A stretch of 64,000 bases of DNA from Photorhabdus namnaonensis (lineage in GTDB: Bacteria > Pseudomonadota > Gammaproteobacteria > Enterobacterales > Enterobacteriaceae), in the NCBI RefSeq assembly GCF_001684335.1, contig NZ_LOIC01000015.1:1-64000 (forward strand), written 5' to 3'. The notes below the pieces were generated by a model. That model saw only the letters and a program-made list of their open reading frames with translations. It did not search any database and was not told the origin of the DNA. This document shows, piece by piece, positions 1-9,688 of this stretch. The position numbers and the translations under genes were made by a program. How positions within the stretch are numbered: position 1 is the first letter of the stretch; each line of letters opens with the position of its first letter.

Positions 1-84
1 CCCATGCCGAACTCAGCAGTGAAACGCCGTAGCGCCGATGGTAGTGTGGGGTCTCCCCATGTGAGAGTAGGACACTGCCAGGCT
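1..84 (+). rRNA. rrf: 5S ribosomal RNA, 3' part
   Basis: The window opens inside a 5S rRNA. The sequence follows the conserved enterobacterial 3' two-thirds, including the CCCATGCCGAACTCAG and GTAGTGTGGGGTCTCC blocks and the closing CTGCCAGGC. The 5' third lies outside the window. The two tRNA genes downstream suggest that this is the distal end of an rrn operon of the E. coli rrnC arrangement. The exact 3' end is uncertain by one or two bases. Confidence 0.95.
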
Positions 85-285
85 TTAATTTAGGATGATG
101 TTGCCATCAAAGGCAGCATGAAGCACGAATAGCAGTGAGTAGGATGAATCTGTTGCAGACGGATTTAATCGTCGCGAGGGGCGGCGGTCCGAAGGGCGAA
201 CGGCAGGCAAGCTGTTCGTAAACTGCCAAAGTTGATATTTAAGTTTTATATTGTAGCAAGCGATATAGATGACAGAGAATTCGGT

Positions 286-362
286 GGTGCGGTAGTTCAG
301 TTGGTTAGAATACCGGCCTGTCACGCCGGGGGTCGCGGGTTCGAGCCCCGTCCGCACCGCCA
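286..362 (+). tRNA. aspT: tRNA-Asp (GTC)
   Basis: This is a complete 77-nt cloverleaf including the encoded CCA. The acceptor stem pairs GGTGCGG (286-292) with CCGCACC (352-358), and the anticodon loop CTGTCAC carries GTC. The T-loop is GTTCGAG. It sits about 200 bp after the 5S gene, as aspT does after rrnC in E. coli, so it is probably processed from the rrn transcript. Confidence 0.97.
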
Positions 363-371
363 CCTTAATTT

Positions 372-447
372 AGGGGCGTAGTTCAATTGGTAGAGCACCG
401 GTCTCCAAAACCGGGTGTTGGGAGTTCGAGTCTCTCCGCCCCTGCCA
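372..447 (+). tRNA. trpT: tRNA-Trp (CCA)
   Basis: This is a complete 76-nt tRNA with encoded CCA. The acceptor stem pairs AGGGGCG (372-378) with CGCCCCT (437-443). The anticodon loop CTCCAAA gives anticodon CCA. It lies only 9 bp after tRNA-Asp, so the two are co-transcribed with the rrn operon. Confidence 0.97.
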
Positions 448-522
448 GTTATAAGCTCAGGGCAACTAAGATAGTTCATAATATTGGTTACCCATATATG
501 CTGTTTAGATAAGATTATTGAT

Positions 523-553
523 AAGGCGCTGGCTTTTGGTCAGCGCCTTTTTC
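523..553 (+). terminator. rrn operon terminator
   Basis: AGGCGCTG (524-531) pairs with CAGCGCCT (541-548) around a 9-nt loop and is followed by a T-run. This is a strong intrinsic terminator after the tRNA pair and should end the ribosomal operon. Confidence 0.88.
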
Positions 554-1146
554 TATGAAGCTTTGTTAGAAAAACGGATTTGCCATTACACTAAAAATCC
601 CTTTGTGCGAACTTTTTCCCCAGAAATGATCCCACTTGGAGAATTTATTTCCAAATATCGTCTGGTTCGTAAAGCCAATGTTGCCATCGATTTGAATTCA
701 TCATAGATGCTGTTAAACACTTTCAGTTGAATAGTCTTTCCTTAATATTATTCGATCTTGTAGCAATAAAACCTTTCTTTCTGATTATCTACTATCGAAG
801 TGAATTCTTATAAGTAACCTTTTAGACTTTCGGGCAATCTCCATACCAGTAAGATTTTGATTACCAAGCTTTTTTCTTAAGAAAGGCTCGAATTGAAGGA
901 AAGGATACCTAAAACGATAAAGCAGGAACACTGTGTCTGATTCAAGTCATAATTTCAAACTATACGTAAGGATTATTTGGTAAATAAGGAGCTATATGTG
1001 GGAAGATAAAAAAGTAATCCCACTTTATGCTCTATCTAAAACTTCTTTCTCCCTTACTATTTTCATTCCTGTTTCCGTATAGTATTGTTATTCATAAGTT
1101 TTTCAGAACACATACTTATTGATTGAATGATTTCTATGAAAGCCTC
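554..1146. other. Gene-free stretch between rrn operon and hdfR
   Basis: This is about 590 bp of AT-rich DNA. The only open frame is a 62-codon plus-strand one (518-706) that starts before the rrn terminator and has no convincing ribosome site, so I do not call it a gene. No repeat, RNA or promoter could be assigned with confidence. Confidence 0.5.
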
Positions 1147-1983
1147 TTAACCTCTTGCAGAAGTATGCATGATAGGTATTTTTAACAGCTGTTGAATGAA
1201 TGCTTGCTGATCATTTTTTTGTAGCCATATGGCATATAATGGGCGTTCAATTAGTTCAGTGCTTGGATAAGAAACCAGTTCTGGATGTTCATTTTGCCAG
1301 TGTATTGGTAAGAAGGCGGCTCCTCTTACGCTATTGAGCAGTTGGCGGGCTATATGTGCTGAGGTGGTTGTGATGATGGGTAGCTGCTCACTTTTTAAAA
1401 TCCGTTGTTCCTGATGATGGAAATCAGCACCCCATTCTAGTTTGATGTAATTTTTAATTTGGCATTTCAGATTTTCTTCTGTTGTTAATAACTTCAAGCA
1501 AATATTCCCTAATAATAGGCTTTGGAACTCATCCATTTTAGGCGGTTCGGTAGTGATTAACAGATCTAATTCACGTGAATGAAGTTGTTTAACAAGGGAT
1601 TGTCGTGTAGAAACCCGAGATTCCAATCTTAATTCCTGGTGTTTTTGATAGAAATCTTGCAACCAGGGAGTTAAATATGCTTCCCATAGTGATGCGGTGG
1701 CACCAATTGTTAATTCAGTATGTTGAGAAGCGTGCATTATCTCCTTTTTAGCCAACTGCCAAGTACTCATCAGTGATTCAGCATAGGGAACAAGGCGCTC
1801 TCCTGCCGCTGTAAGACGGATGTTATTGCGGTGGCGTGTGAAAAGATGGGTACCTAATTGATTTTCTAGCTGGCGTATGCGAAAGCTAACTGCTGACTGC
1901 GTCAGGTACAATGATTCGGCTGCTCTCCCAAAGTGACGAGTTTTACTGACTTCCAAGAAGGTTTTCAGTAATTCAGTGTCCAC
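1147..1983 (-). CDS. hdfR: LysR-family transcriptional regulator HdfR
   Basis: This LysR-type DNA-binding regulator is known in E. coli as a repressor of the flagellar master operon flhDC and an activator of gltBD. The N-terminal helix-turn-helix (about residues 15-40, with [19 protein letters not shown]) is almost identical to E. coli HdfR. The rest is the LysR effector-binding domain. I chose the GTG at 1983: it has GGAG 6 nt upstream and gives 278 aa, against 279 in E. coli. A TTG 12 nt further upstream lacks such a site. It is divergent from maoP, as in E. coli. Its target in this organism is inferred. Confidence 0.93.
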   Translation of the reverse strand: MDTELLKTFLEVSKTRHFGRAAESLYLTQSAVSFRIRQLENQLGTHLFTRHRNNIRLTAAGERLVPYAESLMSTWQLAKKEIMHASQHTELTIGATASLWEAYLTPWLQDFYQKHQELRLESRVSTRQSLVKQLHSRELDLLITTEPPKMDEFQSLLLGNICLKLLTTEENLKCQIKNYIKLEWGADFHHQEQRILKSEQLPIITTTSAHIARQLLNSVRGAAFLPIHWQNEHPELVSYPSTELIERPLYAIWLQKNDQQAFIQQLLKIPIMHTSARG

Positions 1984-2108
1984 ATATATCTCCAATAATA
2001 TTTATCGTTAAGATTTAAATTTTTTGTTTTACAGAACGCCAGGCCTATCTAATACTCCGCGCCATAATTGGCATGATAGTAACAGTACTAGAATTAGGAG
2101 TGTGTCAG

Positions 2109-2447
2109 ATGGCCGAAAGCTTCATCACGACTAATCGTTTTTTTGATAACAAAAATTACCCTCGTGGGTTCTCCCGTCATGGGGATTTCACCATTAAAGA
2201 GGCGCAATTGCTAGAGCGCCACGGTTATGCGTTCAATGAGTTAGATCTTGGTAAACGCGAGCCTCAAACAGAAATAGAAGAGCTGTTTGTTGCTGTTTGC
2301 CGAGGTGAACGGCAGCCTGTGACAATGGAAGAAAAAGTATGGACCAAATATCTTGCAAGAATTAGTCGTCCAAAACGTTTTCATACTCTTTCAGGCGGTA
2401 AGCCTCAGATCGATGCTTCCGATGACTATACCGACACTGATGATTAA
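2109..2447 (+). CDS. maoP: Macrodomain Ori organisation protein MaoP (DUF413)
   Basis: This 112-aa DUF413 protein matches E. coli YifE, renamed MaoP, in length and sequence ([17 protein letters not shown] near the N terminus). In E. coli MaoP acts with the nearby maoS site to organise the Ori macrodomain of the chromosome. The ATG at 2109 is chosen because AGGAG lies 8 nt upstream; an open frame reaches back to 2073 but lacks a ribosome site there. The C-terminal tail is acidic ([11 protein letters not shown]). It is divergent from hdfR. I could not locate maoS itself with confidence. Confidence 0.93.
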   Translation: MAESFITTNRFFDNKNYPRGFSRHGDFTIKEAQLLERHGYAFNELDLGKREPQTEIEELFVAVCRGERQPVTMEEKVWTKYLARISRPKRFHTLSGGKPQIDASDDYTDTDD

Positions 2448-2469
2448 TATCATCACAAATTGTGAATAT

Positions 2470-2489
2470 AGGGGCTTCGCCCCTTTTTC
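2470..2489. terminator. Bidirectional terminator between maoP and comM
   Basis: AGGGGC-TTCG-CCCCT is a short stable tetraloop hairpin followed by TTTT on the plus strand. It lies between the convergent maoP and comM ends and should stop maoP transcription. Confidence 0.85.
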
Positions 2490-2493
2490 ATTT

Positions 2494-4017
2494 CTAACCC
2501 GATTGTTTTTGTAATTGTATTAATAGCCTGTCCATACTGCGGTAGCTTAAGGCTTCCATGATATGTGGTTTTTCTATCTCTTTTTTTTCTTCTAAGTCGG
2601 CAAGTGTCCGGGATGTTCTCAGAATTCGGTGCCATGCTCGGATTGAAAGTCCTAGTTTTATTAGCGTTTGTTCTAGAAATACAGCATCGCTAGGTTTGAG
2701 TTTACAAAATGCTTCTGTCTCTTTACTATTCAGATGGGCATTAATCTTTCCACAACGTTTTAATTGTATTTCTCGCGCTGCCAGCACTCTTAATTTTACA
2801 TCTTTACTGCTTTCGCTTGATCTAAGAGGGCTACTCAATGTTCCAATGGGTAATAGAGAAACTTCAATTGAGAGATCAAAACGATCCAAAAAAGGTCCAG
2901 AAAGTTTTGCCAGGTATCGAAGTATTTGCTGAGGATTACTTCGATTGTGAATTCCCTGATGGTAGCCTGTCGGGCTAGGATTCATTGCTGCGATCAACTG
3001 GACTTGAGCAGGAAAACAAACTTTTGCTCTGGCCCGGGAGATAATTATTTCCCCTGATTCCAGTGGTTCTCTGAGAGCATCAAGGACTCTGCGTTCAAAT
3101 TCAGGTAGTTCATCTAGAAATAGCACCCCATTGTGAGCAAGTGAAATTTCACCAGGTTTTGGCAGCCCGCCACCGCCAACTAGTGCTGCCATTGAAGAGC
3201 TGTGATGAGGCGCTCTGAATGGGCGTGTATGCCATTGTTCTGGTGGAAGGTAGGTATCCACTAGGCTATTGATAGCGGCTACCTCAAGGGCTTCTTTGTT
3301 TGTTAATGGCGGTAATAAACTACATAGACGGCTTGCCAACATTGTTTTTCCTGTCCCTGGTGGGCCAAGTAGTAAAAGATTATGTCCGCCTGCTGCTGTA
3401 ATTTCCAGTGCGCGTTTTGCTTGTTCCTGGCCAATAATATCCTGAAGATCTGGCTGTGATGGCTCTGTTAAGGGGCTATGTTGGATTGTTGTTGTCAGTA
3501 GTTGTTTTTCTCCCTGAAGGAAGTGGCAGATATGCAAAAGGTGTTCTGCCATTAACGTCTCATTCTGAGATAAGATTGCCAGCTCTATTGCGTTTTCTGT
3601 TGGTAGAATAAGTTGCCTTCCTGCTTCTCCTGCGCTGAGCGCGGCTGAAATTGCGCCGTTAACTTTTCGTAGACCACCGGATAGAGCGAGTTCACCAAGA
3701 AACTCATAATAATTTAGTGTATTGGTAGGTATTTGTTCTGAAGCGGCCAGAATAGCGATAGCGATCGGCAAATCATAACGACCACCTTCCTTGGGAAGAT
3801 CTGCGGGAGCAAGATTGATGGTGATTCTTTTAGACGGATAGGTAAACCCACTGTTGATCAACGCACTTCTGACACGATCTCTTGCTTCTTTTACGGCTGT
3901 TTCAGGCAAACCAACCAAAGTTAATCCAGGTAAGCCATTACTAATATGCGCTTCAACAGTAACAATTGGGGCATGAATACCTATAGTCGCTCTGGTATAA
4001 ATAACAGCGAGGGCCAT
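2494..4017 (-). CDS. comM: ComM/YifB AAA+ ATPase of the Mg-chelatase family
   Basis: This 507-aa protein matches E. coli YifB (506 aa). The family member ComM is a hexameric branch-migration helicase that helps integrate DNA during natural transformation in Vibrio and Haemophilus. The N-terminal Lon-protease-like fold (residues 1-170) precedes a Walker A motif GPPGTGKT (about 218-225) and the conserved RPFRAPHHSSS segment; an Mg-chelatase C-terminal domain follows. The ATG at 4017 has AAGGAG 5-6 nt upstream and is preferred over one 27 nt earlier. It converges on maoP. Whether this organism is transformable cannot be seen here. Confidence 0.93.
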   Translation of the reverse strand: MALAVIYTRATIGIHAPIVTVEAHISNGLPGLTLVGLPETAVKEARDRVRSALINSGFTYPSKRITINLAPADLPKEGGRYDLPIAIAILAASEQIPTNTLNYYEFLGELALSGGLRKVNGAISAALSAGEAGRQLILPTENAIELAILSQNETLMAEHLLHICHFLQGEKQLLTTTIQHSPLTEPSQPDLQDIIGQEQAKRALEITAAGGHNLLLLGPPGTGKTMLASRLCSLLPPLTNKEALEVAAINSLVDTYLPPEQWHTRPFRAPHHSSSMAALVGGGGLPKPGEISLAHNGVLFLDELPEFERRVLDALREPLESGEIIISRARAKVCFPAQVQLIAAMNPSPTGYHQGIHNRSNPQQILRYLAKLSGPFLDRFDLSIEVSLLPIGTLSSPLRSSESSKDVKLRVLAAREIQLKRCGKINAHLNSKETEAFCKLKPSDAVFLEQTLIKLGLSIRAWHRILRTSRTLADLEEKKEIEKPHIMEALSYRSMDRLLIQLQKQSG

Positions 4018-4044
4018 CCTATTCTCCTTCGTAAGAAAGGGCAT

Positions 4045-4592
4045 ATGATGGACTGAAATTGGATAATAAATAGTTTTCTATTATTTTTTTGCGAAGCGGC
4101 TCTAATAAATATTTTGTGAAGCAACGCTAAAGACTTTTTTGAAATCATTATTAAGTAATTTTTATTTTATTTGATTGATTTTTATGGTTTTATTGTTTTT
4201 AGCTTAGATTGTAAAATTGATTATTTTTATATTCATATTATGAGGTTTTATTTAAGTCGTGTTTTTAGATTGGTTTTATTGAAATAGTTTATTTGAAATT
4301 AAAATTTATATATTTTTCACAGTGAATAAATTTAGCGTGTTATATCATTCTGCTTTATTTTTAATGAGGAGTTTTTATCACCAGAGTGATTAATAATAAG
4401 ATCTTTAATTTTGGTTATAGTTGAATGATTTGTTTTTTATGTTACCGCTTTGTGTGTTGTTTTGTTTATGTCTAATCAGTTGGTTTTTATCACTTAAATT
4501 GGATTATTTAATAGATAAATAATCTAAATTACAAGTATTTACTTGAAAATAAACAGTATTTTTTCATATCGAATAATAAAACAAAATAAGTG
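4045..4592. other. Very AT-rich upstream region of the ilv operon
   Basis: About 550 bp with long A/T runs and no open frame worth calling, between comM and the ilv promoter. In E. coli the region upstream of ilvGMEDA is an AT-rich activating region that binds IHF and is affected by duplex destabilisation. A similar role here is inferred from position and composition only. Confidence 0.5.
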
Positions 4593-4621
4593 TTGTCAAG
4601 CTATGAAGAACGTGATAACTC
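4593..4621 (+). promoter_or_regulatory. Probable ilv operon promoter
   Basis: TTGTCA (4593-4598) and TAACTC (4616-4621) lie 17 bp apart. The expected transcript start near 4628 would give a leader that reaches ilvL after about 35 nt and the attenuator after about 160 nt, much like E. coli. The boxes were judged by eye. Confidence 0.55.
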
Positions 4622-4661
4622 TTAAATATAGATTAAACAAACGAATTAAACGACCAAGATT

Positions 4662-4760
4662 ATGAACACATTTGTCCTAGTGATTAGCCTAATTATTGTC
4701 AGCGTGGTGGTGATTATTATCCCACCGTGCGGGGCAGCACTTGGACGAAGAAAGGCTTAG
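4662..4760 (+). CDS. ilvL: ilv operon leader peptide IlvL
   Basis: This 32-aa peptide is the same length as E. coli IlvL. Its first residues differ (MNTFVLVISL), but the central run of Val and Ile codons and the tail IIIPPCGAALGRRKA are nearly identical. Of 32 residues, 6 are Val, 6 Ile and 3 Leu. Ribosome stalling at these codons when charged tRNA is scarce prevents the downstream terminator from forming, so the peptide is the sensor of attenuation. The gene sits between the promoter and the attenuator hairpin at 4785-4816. Confidence 0.95.
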   Translation: MNTFVLVISLIIVSVVVIIIPPCGAALGRRKA

Positions 4761-4784
4761 AAAAACAGCCAGATCTCTCGAAGA

Positions 4785-4816
4785 CCCCCGCACCGAAAGG
4801 CGCGGGGGTTTTTTTT
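4785..4816 (+). terminator. ilv attenuator terminator
   Basis: CCCCCGC (4785-4791) pairs with GCGGGGG (4802-4808) and is followed by eight T residues. It lies 24 bp after the ilvL stop codon. This is the rho-independent attenuator that controls read-through into ilvG. Confidence 0.93.
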
Positions 4817-4898
4817 CGACAAGCAAAATTAGATAGAGACGGAAACATACAACAGAACAAAATCTTGTCTCACAGGGTAAACACAGGGGATATGAAAA

Positions 4899-6545
4899 AT
4901 GAACGGGGCGCAGTGGGTTGTAAAAGCATTACGAACGCAGGGGATTGATAAGGTTTTCGGCTACCCTGGTGGTGCGATCATGCCGGTTTATGATGCTTTG
5001 TACGATGGTGGTGTGGAGCATTTGCTTTGTCGGCATGAGCAGGGTGCGGTTATGGCTGCAATCGGTTATGCGAGAGCCAGTGGTAAGCCGGGAGTTTGTA
5101 TCGCTACATCGGGACCGGGAGCAACAAACTTAATCACTGGATTAGCCGATGCGTTGTTAGATTCTGTTCCTGTTGTTGCTATCACTGGTCAGGTTGGTTC
5201 TGAATTGATTGGAACTGATGCCTTTCAAGAAGTCGATGTTTTAGGTCTCTCCCTTGCTTGTACCAAACACAGTTTCTTAGTGGATTCACTGGAAAATTTA
5301 CCTCAAATTATGGCGGAAGCCTTTTCTATCGCCACTAGTGGTCGACCTGGCCCAGTTTTGATTGATATTCCTAAAGATATTCAGCTGAAAGAGGGGAATT
5401 TGGTACCACATTTGGTACCCGTTGAACAAAAGGAGCCCTGCTCGGAAAGTGAATTAGAGCAAGCCCGGAGGATGATTGCGGCTGCGACAAAGCCAGTATT
5501 ATATGTTGGTGGTGGAGTAGGGATGTCTCAAGCAGTTTCTGTTCTGCGAGATTTTGTTGTGGAAACAGGTATGCCGGTTGTTTCTACGTTGAAAGGTTTG
5601 GGAGCTGCTGATTCAGAACATCCATGTTATCTGGGCATGCTTGGGATGCATGGTTCGAAAGCGGCCAATCTTGCCGTTCAGTCATGTGATTTATTGATTG
5701 CTGTGGGTGCTCGTTTTGACGATCGTGTGACTGGCAAACTTAATACTTTTGCTCCGCATGCAAAAGTGATTCATCTGGATATCGATCCGGCAGAGTTAGG
5801 TAAATTACGTCAGGCTCATGTGTCGTTACTGGGGGATGTGAAGGCATTATTGCCTCGTTTGCAACAACCATTGTCAATTATGCCCTGGCAACAGGAAGTG
5901 AAATCTCTGAAAGCTGAATATCCTTGGTGTTATGACCATCAGGGGGAGAGTATCTATGCGCCTTGGTTATTGAAGCAGGTTTCAGATCGTAAAGCATGTA
6001 ATACGGTTATTACTACCGATGTTGGACAGCATCAAATGTGGACAGCTCAGCATATGACTTTTGATGGGCCTGAAAATTTTATTACATCTAGTGGGTTGGG
6101 CTCGATGGGATTTGGTATCCCTGCTGCGATTGGCGCTCAGATTGCTCGACCGGAAGATATGGTGATCTGTGTATCTGGTGATGGTTCTTTCATGATGAAT
6201 GTTCAGGAATTGGGGACAATTAAACGCAAACAATTACCAGTAAAAATTTTATTGTTGGATAACCAGCGGTTGGGAATGGTGCGGCAATGGCAGGAGCTGT
6301 TTTTTGATAAGCGATATAGCGAAACGACATTAACAGATAACCCTGATTTTGTCACATTAGCGAAAGCCTTTGATATTCCGGGGCAACATATCACGGATAA
6401 ATCACAGATTGATGAAGCGCTGAATGCATTATTTGCCAGTAAGGGTCCCTATTTATTACAGGTATCTATTGAGGAATTAGAGAACGTTTGGCCGTTGGTC
6501 CCTCCCGGTGCAAGCAATGAAACTATGTTGGAGAAATCATTATGA
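4899..6545 (+). CDS. ilvG: Acetolactate synthase II, large subunit
   Basis: The catalytic subunit condenses pyruvate with pyruvate or 2-oxobutyrate to give acetohydroxy acids, using ThDP and FAD. The 548-aa protein has the catalytic Glu (Glu47, in RHEQGA) and the ThDP/Mg motif beginning GDGSF at about 427. The gene is one open frame, unlike E. coli K-12, where ilvG is frameshifted. The ATG at 4899 has AGGGGA 8 nt upstream. An out-of-frame ATG at 4892 sits too close to that site to be used. It overlaps ilvM by 4 bp, consistent with translational coupling of the two subunits. Expression follows attenuation at ilvL. Confidence 0.97.
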   Translation: MNGAQWVVKALRTQGIDKVFGYPGGAIMPVYDALYDGGVEHLLCRHEQGAVMAAIGYARASGKPGVCIATSGPGATNLITGLADALLDSVPVVAITGQVGSELIGTDAFQEVDVLGLSLACTKHSFLVDSLENLPQIMAEAFSIATSGRPGPVLIDIPKDIQLKEGNLVPHLVPVEQKEPCSESELEQARRMIAAATKPVLYVGGGVGMSQAVSVLRDFVVETGMPVVSTLKGLGAADSEHPCYLGMLGMHGSKAANLAVQSCDLLIAVGARFDDRVTGKLNTFAPHAKVIHLDIDPAELGKLRQAHVSLLGDVKALLPRLQQPLSIMPWQQEVKSLKAEYPWCYDHQGESIYAPWLLKQVSDRKACNTVITTDVGQHQMWTAQHMTFDGPENFITSSGLGSMGFGIPAAIGAQIARPEDMVICVSGDGSFMMNVQELGTIKRKQLPVKILLLDNQRLGMVRQWQELFFDKRYSETTLTDNPDFVTLAKAFDIPGQHITDKSQIDEALNALFASKGPYLLQVSIEELENVWPLVPPGASNETMLEKSL

Positions 6546-6799
6546 TGCAGCATCAACTTGCAATCCATGCTCGTTTCCGTCCTGAAATATTAGAGCGTAT
6601 CTTACGGGTAACGCGTCATCGTGGATTTCAGATCTGTTCCATGAATATGGATCAAACAATGGATGGCGATAATGTTAATATCGAATTAATTGTTGCCAGC
6701 CAAAAACCGGTTAATTTGTTGTCTTCACAACTGGCTAAATTAGTGGATGTCGCTGGCGTCAAGATCCTGCAACAAAAATCACAACTCATACGTGCGTAA
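6542..6799 (+). CDS. ilvM: Acetolactate synthase II, small (regulatory) subunit
   Basis: This 85-aa ACT-domain protein matches E. coli IlvM (87 aa), with the conserved [15 protein letters not shown] segment near residues 22-36. It pairs with IlvG and is needed for full activity; isozyme II is the one insensitive to valine in enterobacteria. Its start overlaps the ilvG stop (ATGA), indicating coupled translation. The C-terminal third is less conserved than the ACT core. Confidence 0.95.
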   Translation: MMQHQLAIHARFRPEILERILRVTRHRGFQICSMNMDQTMDGDNVNIELIVASQKPVNLLSSQLAKLVDVAGVKILQQKSQLIRA

Positions 6800-6822
6800 C
6801 GTAGAAATAAAGGAATAAGAGA

Positions 6823-7749
6823 ATGACGAAGCAATCCGATTACATTTGGTTCAATGGTGAGATGGTTCCTTGGGCAGATGCTAAAGTTCACGTCATGTCC
6901 CATGCTTTACATTACGGCACCTCTGTTTTTGAGGGAATTCGCTGCTATGACTCTCATAAAGGGCCCGTGGTTTTCCGTCATCGTGAGCATATGCAGCGTT
7001 TACATGATTCTGCAAAGATTTATCGCATGCCGTTGAGCCAGAGTGTTGATGAATTAATGGAAGCATGTCGGGCAACTCTGCGTAAAAATAATTTAGTCAG
7101 TGCTTATATACGTCCACTAGTCTTTATCGGTGATGTTGGCATGGGAGTTAATCCACCGTCTGGCTATAAAACGGATGTTATTATCGCTGCTTTTCCTTGG
7201 GGGGCTTACCTAGGAGAAGAAGCTCTGGATCAAGGGATTGATGCGATGGTTTCTTCATGGAATCGTGCGGCGCCAAATACAATACCAACCGCGGCCAAAG
7301 CAGGTGGTAACTACCTGTCTTCACTTTTGGTAGGTAGTGAAGCCCGTCGTCGTGGATATCAAGAAGGTATTGCACTGGATGTTTATGGTTATATCTCTGA
7401 AGGTGCGGGTGAAAATCTGTTTGAAGTAAAAGATGGCATATTGTTCACTCCACCATTTACTTCATCTGCATTACCAGGAATTACCCGTGATGCCATTATC
7501 AAATTAGCCAAAGATTTGGGGCTGGAAGTGCGTGAGCAGGTATTGTCGCGCGAATCTCTGTACCTGGCTGATGAAGTTTTTATGTCAGGTACAGCGGCTG
7601 AAATCACACCTGTTCGCAGTGTTGATGATATTCAGGTTGGTATCGGTAAGTGCGGGCCTGTTACTAAGAAAATTCAACAAGCTTTCTTTGGTTTGTTTGA
7701 TGGCGCGACAGACGATAAATGGGGCTGGTTAGATCCGGTCAATCCTTAA
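6823..7749 (+). CDS. ilvE: Branched-chain amino acid aminotransferase
   Basis: A class IV, fold-type IV PLP enzyme that performs the last step of Ile, Val and Leu synthesis using glutamate. It is 308 aa, the same size class as E. coli IlvE. The Schiff-base lysine is Lys159 in TAAKAGGNY, and the N-terminal signature YIWFNGEMVPWADA is clear. AAGGA precedes the ATG by about 9 nt. It lies 23 bp after ilvM in the operon, with a 17-bp tandem duplication and a hairpin behind it. Confidence 0.97.
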   Translation: MTKQSDYIWFNGEMVPWADAKVHVMSHALHYGTSVFEGIRCYDSHKGPVVFRHREHMQRLHDSAKIYRMPLSQSVDELMEACRATLRKNNLVSAYIRPLVFIGDVGMGVNPPSGYKTDVIIAAFPWGAYLGEEALDQGIDAMVSSWNRAAPNTIPTAAKAGGNYLSSLLVGSEARRRGYQEGIALDVYGYISEGAGENLFEVKDGILFTPPFTSSALPGITRDAIIKLAKDLGLEVREQVLSRESLYLADEVFMSGTAAEITPVRSVDDIQVGIGKCGPVTKKIQQAFFGLFDGATDDKWGWLDPVNP

Positions 7750-7785
7750 TAGAACTATACCTTTAATAGAACTATAAATAATTTA

Positions 7786-7809
7786 ACGGGCGGTTCGTTC
7801 CCCGCCTGT
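7786..7809 (+). other. Hairpin between ilvE and ilvD
   Basis: ACGGGCGG (7786-7793) pairs with CCGCCTGT (7802-7809), with one G-T pair, around an 8-nt loop. Only a short T run follows, so it may be a partial terminator or an RNA-processing/stability element within the operon. Just upstream, TTAATAGAACTATA is repeated at 7746-7759 and 7763-7776. Confidence 0.6.
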
Positions 7810-7833
7810 TTTGATGACACGGGAGTGAAGATA

Positions 7834-9684
7834 ATGCCTAAGTACCGTTCTGCCACTACGACTCATGGTCGCAATATGGCTGGAGCTCGCGCTTTATGGC
7901 GCGCGACAGGGATGACCGATGCAGATTTTGGTAAACCGATTATTGCAGTAGTTAACTCATTTACTCAGTTTGTTCCCGGGCATGTTCATTTGCGGGACTT
8001 AGGTAAACTGGTTGCTGAACAGATTGAAGCATCAGGCGGTGTTGCAAAAGAGTTCAATACCATAGCGGTGGATGACGGTATCGCAATGGGGCATGGTGGT
8101 ATGCTCTATTCTCTGCCGTCACGTGAATTAATTGCTGATTCTGTCGAATATATGGTGAATGCGCATTGTGCGGATGCGATGGTGTGTATTTCCAATTGTG
8201 ACAAAATTACCCCAGGTATGCTGATGGCGGCATTGCGTCTGAACATTCCGGTGATTTTTGTTTCCGGTGGTCCTATGGAGGCGGGTAAAACTAAATTGTC
8301 AGATCAGATTATCAAGTTGGATCTGATCGATGCCATGATCCAAGGTGCGAACCCGAATGTCAGTGATGAGGATAGCAGTCAGATTGAACGCTCAGCGTGC
8401 CCAACCTGTGGTTCCTGCTCAGGCATGTTTACCGCTAACTCTATGAATTGTTTGACAGAAGCGTTGGGTTTGTCTCAACCGGGGAACGGTTCATTACTGG
8501 CTACTCATGCAGATCGCAAAGTGTTGTTTCTGAATGCAGGCAAGCGCATTGTTGAGCTGACTAAGCGCTATTATGAACAAAATGATGATAGTGCTCTACC
8601 ACGTTGTATTGCAACGAAAGCCGCATTTGAAAATGCGATGATGTTGGATATTGCAATGGGTGGCTCAACTAATACTGTGCTTCACTTACTGGCTGCGGCG
8701 CAGGAAGGGGAAGTGGATTTCACTATGGCGGATATTGATCGTTTGTCTCGTCAGATCCCTCATCTATGTAAGGTTGCACCAAGTACACAAAAATACCATA
8801 TGGAAGATGTTCATCGTGCTGGTGGTGTGATGGGTATTTTAGGCGAGCTGGATAGAGCGGGCCTGTTGAATCGTCAGGTTAAAAATGTTTTGGGTCTGGA
8901 TTTGTTACAAACGCTTAATCAGTACGATGTGATGCAAACGGCGGATGAGTCAGTAAAGGAGATGTATTCGGCAGGTCCTGCGGGTATCCGTACTACTCAG
9001 GCATTTTCACAAGATTGTCGTTGGCCTTCGTTGGATACCGACCGTGTAGAAGGGTGTATTCGCGACATTGAACATGCCTATAGTCGGGATGGTGGTCTTG
9101 CTGTTCTATTTGGTAATTTGGCTATAGATGGTTGTATTGTAAAAACCGCGGGGGTTGATAAGGACAGTCTGACGTTCCGTGGGCCAGCCAAAGTTTACGA
9201 AAGTCAGGAAGATGCGGTTGATGCGATTCTGGGTGGAAAAGTTGTTGCGGGTGATGTGGTGGTCATTCGTTATGAAGGGCCAAAAGGTGGGCCCGGCATG
9301 CAGGAAATGTTGTATCCGACGACTTATCTAAAATCTATGGGGTTAGGTAAAAGCTGTGCATTGATTACAGATGGGCGTTTTTCTGGTGGTACCTCGGGTT
9401 TGTCGATCGGCCATGTTTCTCCAGAAGCGGCTAATGGAGGGCTAATCGGTTTGGTTCAAGATGGCGATATTATTGATATTGATATTCCATTGCGGAAAAT
9501 GCGACTTAATGTAGATGAAAAGGTACTTGCTACCCGTCAAGAGGCTGAATTTGCCCGTGGTGATAACGCGTGGACGCCGAAAGCTCGTGAACGTCAGGTC
9601 TCGTTTGCCCTGAGAGCCTATGCTTCATTGGCGACTAGTGCGGATAAAGGCGCTGTCCGTGATAAATCTAAGTTAGGGGGATAA
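7834..9684 (+). CDS. ilvD: Dihydroxy-acid dehydratase
   Basis: The Fe-S dehydratase converts 2,3-dihydroxy-3-methyl acids to 2-oxo acids in Ile and Val synthesis. With the ATG at 7834 it is 616 aa, exactly the E. coli length; GGGAGTGAAG lies just upstream. The conserved NCDKITPGM (Cys122) and the [11 protein letters not shown] cluster (Cys189, Cys192, Cys195) mark the iron-sulfur and active site. Position 49 is Gly, as expected for the oxygen-sensitive [4Fe-4S] type. It is followed 4 bp later by ilvA. Confidence 0.97.
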   Translation: MPKYRSATTTHGRNMAGARALWRATGMTDADFGKPIIAVVNSFTQFVPGHVHLRDLGKLVAEQIEASGGVAKEFNTIAVDDGIAMGHGGMLYSLPSRELIADSVEYMVNAHCADAMVCISNCDKITPGMLMAALRLNIPVIFVSGGPMEAGKTKLSDQIIKLDLIDAMIQGANPNVSDEDSSQIERSACPTCGSCSGMFTANSMNCLTEALGLSQPGNGSLLATHADRKVLFLNAGKRIVELTKRYYEQNDDSALPRCIATKAAFENAMMLDIAMGGSTNTVLHLLAAAQEGEVDFTMADIDRLSRQIPHLCKVAPSTQKYHMEDVHRAGGVMGILGELDRAGLLNRQVKNVLGLDLLQTLNQYDVMQTADESVKEMYSAGPAGIRTTQAFSQDCRWPSLDTDRVEGCIRDIEHAYSRDGGLAVLFGNLAIDGCIVKTAGVDKDSLTFRGPAKVYESQEDAVDAILGGKVVAGDVVVIRYEGPKGGPGMQEMLYPTTYLKSMGLGKSCALITDGRFSGGTSGLSIGHVSPEAANGGLIGLVQDGDIIDIDIPLRKMRLNVDEKVLATRQEAEFARGDNAWTPKARERQVSFALRAYASLATSADKGAVRDKSKLGG

Positions 9685-9688
9685 TCGT

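Noticed and set aside
85-363. 92-codon minus-strand frame over the 5S-tRNA-Asp spacer
   Set aside because: It runs antisense through tRNA-Asp and the stable-RNA spacer.
518-706. 62-codon plus-strand frame after tRNA-Trp
   Set aside because: It begins before the rrn terminator hairpin, has no ribosome site and no family resemblance I can name.
4727-4948. 73-codon frame across the ilv attenuator
   Set aside because: It overlaps the end of ilvL, the terminator and the ilvG start; no relative of ilvX was recognisable in it.
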